Positions 16,583 to 23,692 of a DNA stretch of 40,419 nt are shown in pieces (positions within the stretch are counted from its first letter, which is position 1; every line of letters starts with the position of its first letter). The stretch spans positions 1 to 40,419 of the forward strand of contig JADLFO010000204.1 of NCBI GenBank assembly GCA_020845455.1, given 5' to 3'. Both the position numbers and the translations under genes were made by a program. The DNA comes from Caldilineaceae bacterium (lineage in GTDB: Bacteria; Chloroflexota; Anaerolineae; Caldilineales; Caldilineaceae). The notes beneath the pieces are model-generated. The model was given only the letters and a program-made list of their open reading frames with translations, had not been told where the DNA came from and made no database searches.

Positions 16583-17632
16583 ATGGCGCTCACGACATTC
16601 GACGGCCAATCGCACACCGGCACAGTCCACACCCGCCGCACAGGCCAACTCGCCTTCTGGGGCGCGGTCGCCTTCAGCCTGATCTTCACCCTGCTGATCG
16701 CCGTGGCCGGCAGGCGGCCGGCAGATATCGGCTTGCTGCCCGACCAGGGGAGCGCCTGGTATTACTGGCAGTTGCCCACGCCAACCTTTTGGACACAGGC
16801 CACCGCCTGGGGTGGCTATCTGCTGCACCAAGCGTTCCTGTGGGCCACCATCGCCTATGCCCAAAAGAATGTGCGGGGCTACACGCCGGGGCTGCACCCG
16901 ATCAACCTGGTAGCCTTGGCGGGCAATGCGCTCTTCGTCCTGCTCCACTTCGTACAGACACAGCTCTGGTATGATGGGCTGGCGCAGAACGTCTCACTGC
17001 AGAGCAGCGAAGCTTCTGTCGTTTTGCTCTTGGTCGTAGTCTTGATCATGGAAAATAGACGCCGCGGGCTGTTCTTTGGCCGCAAAGCGCCGCTGGGGGA
17101 GGCGGTCGGGGCGTTCTTCCGCCGCTATCATGGCTACCTCTTTGCCTGGGCTGTGGTCTACACCTTCTGGTTCCACCCTATGGTCGCCACGCCGGGCCAC
17201 CTGGTCGGCTTCTTCTATGTGTTTCTGCTCTTGGTCCAGGCGAGCCTATTTTTCACGCGGATGCATCTCAACCGCTGGTGGACGGTCACGCTCGAAGTGC
17301 TGGTGCTGGCGCATGGCGCGCTGGTCGTCGCCATGTTGCGCGGCTCCGGCGTCTGGGCCTTTGTGCTGGGCTTCCTGGGCATCTTCCTCATCACCCAAAT
17401 GCATGGACTGAAGCTGCCCACCTGGGGAAAATGGGCTACGGTGTTCGCCTATCTGATTGCGGTCGCGGCGGCTGTATCGGCGCGCGGCATCCTGGTCTGG
17501 CGCGACGTCGCCTTGATCCCCGCGCTGGAATATGCGCTGGTCTTTGTGTTGGCGCTGCTTGTCGGCGGCGGCCTTTGGGTACGACGCCGCCTAGCAGGCG
17601 CGGCCACACCGGGCGCGGCGGCTAGGCAATAA
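16583..17632 (+). CDS. Polytopic membrane protein, about nine TM segments, function unknown
   Basis: The 349-residue product is strongly hydrophobic, with about nine predicted membrane segments. Several histidines lie in or next to these segments (LLHQAFLWATIAY, VLLHFVQTQLWYDG, FWFHPMVATPGHLVGFF), which could be haem or metal ligands, but I cannot confirm a cytochrome-type family. Only a weak GGGAA precedes the ATG at 16583, which follows the upstream stop by four bases, so translational coupling is likely. The last 11 bases overlap the end of the convergent MBL-fold gene. The C-terminal tail is Ala/Arg-rich and probably cytoplasmic. No enzyme motif was recognised. Confidence 0.75.
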   Translation: MALTTFDGQSHTGTVHTRRTGQLAFWGAVAFSLIFTLLIAVAGRRPADIGLLPDQGSAWYYWQLPTPTFWTQATAWGGYLLHQAFLWATIAYAQKNVRGYTPGLHPINLVALAGNALFVLLHFVQTQLWYDGLAQNVSLQSSEASVVLLLVVVLIMENRRRGLFFGRKAPLGEAVGAFFRRYHGYLFAWAVVYTFWFHPMVATPGHLVGFFYVFLLLVQASLFFTRMHLNRWWTVTLEVLVLAHGALVVAMLRGSGVWAFVLGFLGIFLITQMHGLKLPTWGKWATVFAYLIAVAAAVSARGILVWRDVALIPALEYALVFVLALLVGGGLWVRRRLAGAATPGAAARQ

Positions 17633-18572
17633 CCCAACTGGAGCGGTTCGGCATCCGCAGCAGACCATAGGCCGTCAACCGCTCCAAATGCCCGATCAAC
17701 GGCTGTGACAGCGCCGCGTTTGCCTCCACCGGCCACTCCCCCAAGCGCGGCCCTAAGGCCGCCACCAGTTGCCGGAGGGTACGCGGCGCGGCCGCCTGGC
17801 GCAGTTCGGCCAGCAGCACCGCGTCCACCCGCTCCACAAACGCGCGGCTCTCGGCCAGAAAAGCCTGCGCCTCCTGCGCCGCATAGACCGGGTAGTGGCT
17901 GGTCAGCAGCAGACTGGGGGCCGCGGCCTGCAAACGCTGCAGCGTGGATAGGTAGCTTTCCACATAGCGGTAGGTCGGCGGAAAGGCAGGGCCGCCGTCC
18001 TTGCGCAGCACGGCGTAATAGAGCGCCGCGTCACAGATAATCAGGCTGTGGCTGCGCAGGTCATGTACCGTCACATGGCCGCGGCTGTGCCCCGGCGTAT
18101 GCCACACCGCCACGCGCCAATCGGCCCCTAGACGGATCTCCTCCCCCCCGCTGAGCGCAATGTCTGCCGGCATTGTGCGCGACGTGGCGCGCATGGCCGC
18201 TTTGCCTTCCTCGCCCTCATAGAAACCGTGATCCGGCCCCAGTTCTTCATAGCGTTCGCGGATGATACGCTCCAGATCTTCGACCAGAGGCCGGTCAAGT
18301 AGATGGCACATCAACACGGCCTGCGGGGCCAGTTCGGCCAACGAGCGATTGCCCGCCACATGGTCATAGTCGGCGTGGCTGGTGAGCACATAGCGGATGC
18401 GCCCCGGCTCGACCCCAATCTTGGCCAGATAAGGGGCGATGTAGTCGCGCGGTGTGCTGTCGATCCCTGTATCCACCACCAACACGGACTCATCCCCCAC
18501 CAGCAGATAGACGCAAACAAAGCGGTCGCCCAAGGGCGCTTCGATGCGATGGATACCCGGCGCAACTTCCAT
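17622..18572 (-). CDS. Metallo-beta-lactamase-fold hydrolase
   Basis: The 316-residue protein has the MBL metal-binding pattern with a variation. The first motif is SHADYDH (H66, D68, D70, H71), where the usual second His (HxHxDH) is an Asp. H162 (HTPGHSRGH) and D181 (IICDAAL) complete the likely dinuclear site, and a further His (TSHYPV) lies near residue 225. Asp in that position occurs in other MBL subgroups, so it need not be inactive. A C-terminal helical part (about 240-316) may form a winged-helix-like lid. The substrate is unknown. It is the last gene of a four-gene operon, 18 bases after the uncharacterised paralogue pair, and may process the same compound. Confidence 0.85.
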   Translation of the reverse strand: MEVAPGIHRIEAPLGDRFVCVYLLVGDESVLVVDTGIDSTPRDYIAPYLAKIGVEPGRIRYVLTSHADYDHVAGNRSLAELAPQAVLMCHLLDRPLVEDLERIIRERYEELGPDHGFYEGEEGKAAMRATSRTMPADIALSGGEEIRLGADWRVAVWHTPGHSRGHVTVHDLRSHSLIICDAALYYAVLRKDGGPAFPPTYRYVESYLSTLQRLQAAAPSLLLTSHYPVYAAQEAQAFLAESRAFVERVDAVLLAELRQAAAPRTLRQLVAALGPRLGEWPVEANAALSQPLIGHLERLTAYGLLRMPNRSSWVIA

Positions 18573-18590
18573 GTGCTCCCCCTTGCGTGC

Positions 18591-19784
18591 TTATTCGCGC
18601 GCGTATTGTGACGTGACAGGCGCTTGGTACTGCACCGCCAGATGCGGCGTCTCCAAGCGCCGGTGATCCTCCAGCCGTGAGGTCAGACAGCTTTCCAATA
18701 TGCCGCTGACCAGCATCGTGCGCTCAACCGGATAGGGCGCGACACCGCTCAGGATCATCTCCTCGATCTTAGAGACCAGACAGGCCGAATAGGTCACGTT
18801 GGGGCCGGGCGTCAGGAAGAACTGCGTCGAGATCGGCTCCGGCCGGCCCGCGATCTGGGCGGCAAAACAGAAATCGTGCAGCGCGCCGTTGAGCATCAGC
18901 AGCGTGGCCTTCAGCCCGTCCGCGTACTCGACGAAATAGGCCGCCGGGTTCTCGACCAGACGCCGCAGTTCGCCGCTGCCCAGCAAATCCTGCGTCCTGC
19001 CGTCCACCTCGGTCAGCCCCAAGGGCGAATCGCTGCGCGACAGCGCCGCCTCCAACAGCCGTTTGGACCAACGCCCATCCTCGCCCGCCTGCCAGACCGC
19101 ATCGCCTTCGACTATCTGCACCGCGGCCACGCCGCTTTCGCCGCCGCGCCGCCGCTCGACCATGCACTGCATCGCCTCCAGCGCGTGATAGTCCATCGGG
19201 TCCGACCCGCCGACCCCCACCATCAGCGCGCCCTCGATGTCGCTGCCCAGCGGCAGTTCTACATCCGGCAGCCGCCACGTCACCGGCAGCGACGACCCGG
19301 CCAAAAAGGGAAAGCCCAACCGGCGGCTGTCGCCCACCATCTCCTTGGCCTTGGCAAAGCTGTAGGAGAGATGCTTGTCGTTGTAGACCGGCACGGCGCG
19401 CCCGTCCTGCTCAAAGACCTGTACGCACGCCTTGAACCAGTCATAGCGCGGGTAAAGGATCTGCCCCTTCTCGTTGCGCGGATAATCGCCGTGCTCGGCC
19501 ATGATCAGCACGGCGTCGACGGCCAACCGGTCGCCGCCGCAGCGCAATGCCTCCGCCACGCCCGGATAGATGTCAAACCCGAACTCGCGCGCCCGGTCCA
19601 CGCTCTGGTCATTCACCGGATGCTGGTCTACATAGAGCGAGACGATCTCAGTGTTGGGCCGGCGCCAGCTTCCTTGATAGGGATAGCCCATGACAAACCG
19701 GTCACAGAAATGCTGGGCGTGCGAGCGCGCCCGATAGACAGTCGCCAAGACAGCTAGCCGCTTTGGCGCAGATTGCAGAGCCAT
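18591..19784 (-). CDS. Uncharacterised conserved protein, tandem paralogue A
   Basis: The 397-residue product is similar along its whole length to the next gene upstream. Shared blocks include SHAQH near the N-terminus, EHGDYP followed by KGQ-LYPRY, NDKHLS, LAGSSLPVTWR, CMVERRRGGESGV, PYPVERT and ETPHLAVQY. The many conserved His, Asp, Glu and Arg residues in short blocks suggest an enzyme. I recognise the sequence as a conserved family seen in other environmental bacteria but know no assigned function. I start at the ATG at 19784, eight bases after AAGGAG; a GTG three codons earlier sits on top of the ribosome site. No signal peptide is visible, so it is probably cytoplasmic. Confidence 0.8.
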   Translation of the reverse strand: MALQSAPKRLAVLATVYRARSHAQHFCDRFVMGYPYQGSWRRPNTEIVSLYVDQHPVNDQSVDRAREFGFDIYPGVAEALRCGGDRLAVDAVLIMAEHGDYPRNEKGQILYPRYDWFKACVQVFEQDGRAVPVYNDKHLSYSFAKAKEMVGDSRRLGFPFLAGSSLPVTWRLPDVELPLGSDIEGALMVGVGGSDPMDYHALEAMQCMVERRRGGESGVAAVQIVEGDAVWQAGEDGRWSKRLLEAALSRSDSPLGLTEVDGRTQDLLGSGELRRLVENPAAYFVEYADGLKATLLMLNGALHDFCFAAQIAGRPEPISTQFFLTPGPNVTYSACLVSKIEEMILSGVAPYPVERTMLVSGILESCLTSRLEDHRRLETPHLAVQYQAPVTSQYARE

Positions 19785-19847
19785 AAACCACACTCCTTGC
19801 TGGGTGGAGAGTTACGCAATGGAAGACGGTGTGCGACACCCCTGCGT

Positions 19848-21041
19848 CTAGCTGCGCCAGAACGTAGGCGCCGGGTCTGGTATATAGCGCACCGCCAAAT
19901 GCGGTGTCTCGATCCGCCGTTGGTCTTGATCGAGGCTATCGACCCCGGCCTCGACCAAGCCGCCGGTCAGCAGCGTGCGTTCGACCGGATAGGGCGACCG
20001 TCCCGTCAAAAATAACTGCTCTATGTTGTTAACCAGCGGCGAAAAGAAGTTTGCCAGCGTCGTGCGCGCAGGCGGCATCGGCAGATACATCTGGGTTGAA
20101 AACGGCGCCTCACGCCCCTTCAGCCGCGCCGCAAAGTTGAAGTCCTGGATCAGCCCGTTGAGCAAGATCATGCTGCAGCGCAGCCCATCCTCATGCTCAT
20201 AGACATAGGCAATCGGGTCTTTGACCAATTCGGCCATCTCATCGCGCGTCGGGAAAATGTTATTAAACCCGGCGCGCGCCGGAGTCAGCGTATGGCTGCG
20301 GCTCAACGCCGTCTCAAACAGATCGCGCGACCATACGCCCGCGGCGTGCGCCTCCCAAAACTGCTCACCCCGATACGCCTGCAGCCACCGGACCCCGGTC
20401 TCGCCGCCGCGCCGCCGCTCCACCATACACTGCAGCGTCTCCAGCGCATGAAAGTCATAGCTGTCCACGCCGCCATAGGCCAGACAGACCGCTTCCTCCA
20501 CCTCGGCTTGCCACGGCAAATCCAGCGATGGAATACGCCATGTGACCGGAAGCGACGATCCCGCCATCAACGCAAACCCAATCTGCTGCGCCGTCTCGAC
20601 CATCTCTGTCGCCCAGTCCCAGCGCCAAGAGAGATGCTTGTCGTTGAAGACCGGCGCGCTCTTGCCCGTCGTACGATAGACCGCCACAATCTCGCGGAAG
20701 AGTTCATAGCGCGGGTAAAGCTTCTGCCCCTTGGCGTTCTTGGGGTAGTCGCCATGCTCGCCGATCAGCAGCACCCCCTCCACCGCCAGGTCGGACCTGC
20801 CCAGCGTGAGCGCGTCGGCAACGGTCGGATAGAGGGTCATGCTGGGAAAGCGCGCAGCGCGCTCGCGGCTCAGATCGTTCTCCGGCGTCTGGTGTACATA
20901 GAGCGACACCAGGTCCATGGCGGGCCGATGATGGCGGCCCTCCCAACCATATCCCTCCAGAAAACGGTCGACGATGTGCTGCGCGTGCGAAAACTTGCGA
21001 TACTCAGTCACGATCGCAGCGATCTTGGGACGTGTGGACAT
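19848..21041 (-). CDS. Uncharacterised conserved protein, tandem paralogue B
   Basis: The 397-residue product has the same domain as the gene downstream: SHAQHIVDRFL, GEHGDYPKNAKGQKLYPRYE, FNDKHLSW, MAGSSLPVTWR, CMVERRRGGETGV, SPYPVERTLL and ETPHLAVRY. The two differ most in the middle (about residues 215-290), where a substrate-facing region might lie. GAGGAG precedes the ATG at 21041. The genes are 63 bases apart and were probably produced by tandem duplication, then diverged. With the GNAT gene upstream and the MBL-fold gene downstream they form an operon. The function is unknown; they may form a heterodimer or act on related substrates. Confidence 0.8.
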   Translation of the reverse strand: MSTRPKIAAIVTEYRKFSHAQHIVDRFLEGYGWEGRHHRPAMDLVSLYVHQTPENDLSRERAARFPSMTLYPTVADALTLGRSDLAVEGVLLIGEHGDYPKNAKGQKLYPRYELFREIVAVYRTTGKSAPVFNDKHLSWRWDWATEMVETAQQIGFALMAGSSLPVTWRIPSLDLPWQAEVEEAVCLAYGGVDSYDFHALETLQCMVERRRGGETGVRWLQAYRGEQFWEAHAAGVWSRDLFETALSRSHTLTPARAGFNNIFPTRDEMAELVKDPIAYVYEHEDGLRCSMILLNGLIQDFNFAARLKGREAPFSTQMYLPMPPARTTLANFFSPLVNNIEQLFLTGRSPYPVERTLLTGGLVEAGVDSLDQDQRRIETPHLAVRYIPDPAPTFWRS

Positions 21042-21110
21042 AGGCTCCTCGATTGCAAATGATTGGGATGGCTTGGGGGCGGCTGAGGATCGGTCAGGTT
21101 GGTGAAAGGT

Positions 21111-21524
21111 TTACTCTCTCAAACGAATCAGACCGGCCAGGGTAGGCACAAAACCACATTGTCTATAGAACTCATCCAGTTCAGAGTCATAGTCAACATG
21201 CAGCCATTCTAGATCATGCGCTGCCGCCTGCCTGCGCGCCTCGGCCACCAAGGCCGTGCCAAGACCGCGACGGCGGTAATCCGGGTGTACCGTCGGATCG
21301 AGCAGAAAGCCGTGTACGCCGCCATCCCACGCGACCTTGACATAGCCGATCAAACGCTCGCCCGCATAGGCGCAGACATAGACCAGCGCATGTTCCAGCT
21401 CGCGCCTGAAATCATAGGGGCGATGGCGCGGCCATGACGCGGCAAACAGGTCGTTGAGGGTCTGGTTATCGACCGCAGGGTTGACACACAAGACGATCTC
21501 AGATTGGGTTTCAGGTTGAGACAT
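21111..21524 (-). CDS. GNAT-family N-acetyltransferase
   Basis: The 137-residue protein has the GNAT fold. The acetyl-CoA pyrophosphate-binding motif A is VHPDYRRRGLGTALV (about residues 78-92), preceded by a beta strand with FLLDPT. The C-terminal FYRQCGFVP segment is the usual GNAT end motif. It transfers an acetyl group from acetyl-CoA to an amine that cannot be named from the sequence. It is the first gene of the minus-strand operon, 69 bases ahead of paralogue B. The start at 21524 fits the family length; the ribosome site is weak. Confidence 0.88.
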   Translation of the reverse strand: MSQPETQSEIVLCVNPAVDNQTLNDLFAASWPRHRPYDFRRELEHALVYVCAYAGERLIGYVKVAWDGGVHGFLLDPTVHPDYRRRGLGTALVAEARRQAAAHDLEWLHVDYDSELDEFYRQCGFVPTLAGLIRLRE

Positions 21525-21730
21525 GGCACAGGCTCGGCGAAGGCGGCTTTGTCGGCAATGCGGCTAGGAGAGGCCCAGGGTGACAGGTCGATGGTCTGCA
21601 CTCTACCGCAGCGGCTGCCGCCTGTCAAACCGATTCAGGTTCTCCCCGGCCTCTGGCTTTGTTGCTGCCTTACGCTCTTTGCGTCCTTTGCAGTTCATCC
21701 CAATGCACCCGTTTGCGCGCCCATGCCAAA

Positions 21731-21759
21731 TTGAGCATTCAGCGCACGGCGGCTATACT
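21731..21759 (+). promoter_or_regulatory. Putative sigma-70 promoter of the SDR gene
   Basis: TTGAGC (21731-21736), a 17-base spacer and TATACT (21754-21759) lie 36 bases before the ATG of the SDR gene. Four of six and five of six consensus positions match. Confidence 0.6.
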
Positions 21760-21794
21760 ATGTTCATCAGCCACCAGCACCCAGAGAAGAAACC

Positions 21795-22646
21795 ATGAGA
21801 CTCAAAGACAAAGTAGCCATCGTAGCAGGCGCGGCCTGGGGCGGCATCGGCGCGGCGACCGCGCTGCGCTTTGCCCAAGAAGGCGCGCATCTCGTCATCA
21901 ACACGCGCAACCGCGCCGAAAAGCTCGAAGAAACCGCTGCCCATATCCGCGCAGCGGGCGGTCGCGTCACCACGGTCATGGGCGATGTCGCCGACGCTTC
22001 GGCTTGGGAGGCGATGACCGCCGCAGCCCTGACCGAGTTCGGCAAGATCGACATCCTCGTCCACAACGCCGCCCAGAGTTTCCTAAAACGTGCCGTCGAG
22101 TTTACCCAGGAAGAATGGGATCGCGGGCTGGCCGTCACCCTGGGCGGGCCATGGCTGGGGGCCAAGCACTGCATCCCCCACATGCAGCAGCAGGGCGGCG
22201 GCTCGATCGTCTTCATCTCCACCGTCAACGCCACGATCACCAACCCGCTCTTTGGCCTCTACGGCGCGGCCAAGGGCGGGCTGAATGCCCTGACACGCAG
22301 CATCGCCCTGGACTATGGCCGCGATGGCATCCGCTGCAACGCCATCGCCCCCGGACAGATCGTCGGCGAACGCGAGCGAGAACGCATCGCCCGCGACCCG
22401 CTGGAGGACGCGCTCTCGCGCGACTGTTATCCGCTGGGCCGCTATGGCGCGCCGGAGGAGATCGCCAACGTCGCCCTCTTCCTCGCTTCGGACGAAGCTT
22501 CCTTTGTCACCGGCATCGTGCTTACGGCGGATGGAGGCCTCACGCTGCAATCGCCTGAAGCGCTGGTGCGGCCCTCTTTCCGCAAACGCTGGCGCGATGA
22601 TATCCTCGTCCCCCAGCCGCGCGACGAAGTGGATCTGCAATATTGA
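21795..22646 (+). CDS. Short-chain dehydrogenase/reductase (SDR)
   Basis: The 283-residue protein is a classical SDR, an NAD(P)-dependent oxidoreductase acting on alcohols or ketones, often sugars. The cofactor loop is AGAAWGGIGAA (about residues 11-21). The NNAG motif is present as HNAA (90-93). The catalytic S142, Y156 and K160 (YGAAK) are in place. The fourth tetrad residue, usually Asn in the helix after strand 4, appears to be T115 (LAVTLGG). The C-terminal LTADGG is typical. The extra 30 residues at the end are unusual. AGAAGAAACC precedes the ATG. It is followed after 44 bases by the broken amidohydrolase, so they probably formed a small operon. Confidence 0.9.
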   Translation: MRLKDKVAIVAGAAWGGIGAATALRFAQEGAHLVINTRNRAEKLEETAAHIRAAGGRVTTVMGDVADASAWEAMTAAALTEFGKIDILVHNAAQSFLKRAVEFTQEEWDRGLAVTLGGPWLGAKHCIPHMQQQGGGSIVFISTVNATITNPLFGLYGAAKGGLNALTRSIALDYGRDGIRCNAIAPGQIVGERERERIARDPLEDALSRDCYPLGRYGAPEEIANVALFLASDEASFVTGIVLTADGGLTLQSPEALVRPSFRKRWRDDILVPQPRDEVDLQY

Positions 22647-22690
22647 GCCTGTGGCTGACCACACTATCTCTGATCCCGAAGGAGTCTGCC

Positions 22691-23659
22691 GTGATCGACG
22701 CCCATATTCACTACGGCGATGACAGCCCCGAATTCCTCGCCCTGCTGGCCGAATTCGACCTCAAACTGCTCAACATCAGCTTTGTACATGGGCCGGATGA
22801 CCCCTAGCGTAACCAGGCTGAACGCTACCGCAGCCTAGCGCACACGCACCCCGCACGCTTTGCCTGGTGTACCAGTATCGACCTGCCCCGCTTCGACGAC
22901 CCTGCCTACACCGCCGATGCCATCCGCGGGCTAGAAGAAGATTTCGCCGCCGGCGCAGTGGCGTGCAAGGTCTGGAAAAACATCGGCATGGAGGAAAAGC
23001 GGCCCGACAGCAGCTACTTGACCATCGACGACCCGATCTTTGACCCTATCTTTGACGCCGTAGCCTCGGCCAATCGCGCGCTGCTGCTGCACATCGCCGA
23101 CCCGCTGGCCTGCTGGCAGCCGCTCGACCCATCCGGCCCGCATTACAACTATTACAGCCAGAACCCACAGTGGCATATGTACAACCGCCCCGAAGCCCCG
23201 TCGCACGCCGCGCTGATCGCGGCGCGTGACCGCGTGATGGAAAAACACCCGGCGCTGCGTGTCGTCGGCGCACACCTGGGCAGCCTCGAACATAACGTGG
23301 ACGAAGTGGCGGCCCGGTTCGACCGCTACCCCAACTTCGCCGTGGATATCTCCGCCCGCCTGGGCAACCTGGCACGCCAGCCGGCGGACAAAGTGCGCGC
23401 CTTCTTCGACCGCTACCAGGATCGCATCCTCTTCGGCACCGATGTCGTGATGCGTGCTGCGCCCGCGACCCTGCCACCCGACGAGCGCGCCGCCGCGCTC
23501 GCCCCGCTGGCCGAGACCTACCGCACTCACTTCGCCTATCTCGAAGGTACGACCGAGGTCGCGGTGCGCGGCCATACCACAGCCGGGCTGGGGCTGTCGC
23601 CCACCGTGCTCGACAAACTCTATACCGCCAATGCCCAGGCCTGGTATCCCGGCATCTAG
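22691..23659 (+). pseudogene. Amidohydrolase (metal-dependent TIM barrel) interrupted by one amber codon
   Basis: From the GTG at 22691 (AAGGAG just before) the frame encodes VIDAHIHYGDD, a start typical of amidohydrolase-2 enzymes with an HxH metal motif. A TAG at 22805-22807 interrupts it at codon 39. The same frame then continues without any other lesion to the stop at 23657, for 323 codons in all. It retains CKVWKNIGM, LLLHIADP, VVGAHLGSLEHN and the C-terminal ILFGTDVVMR with the metal Asp. Replacing TAG by TGG would read DDPWRNQAERY, which looks natural, so a G-to-A change or a base-call error is the simplest cause. A late GTG at 22958 could make only a fragment without the HxH. The gene follows the SDR gene by 44 bases. 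Confidence 0.8.
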
Positions 23660-23692
23660 GCGGGCAGTCCCTGTCTATTACGCCTGAGTGCG

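Noticed and set aside
22805..22807. TAG as a pyrrolysine or other recoded codon
   Set aside because: No pyrrolysine genes or other in-frame TAG readings are seen, and a single TGG-to-TAG change gives a natural sequence.
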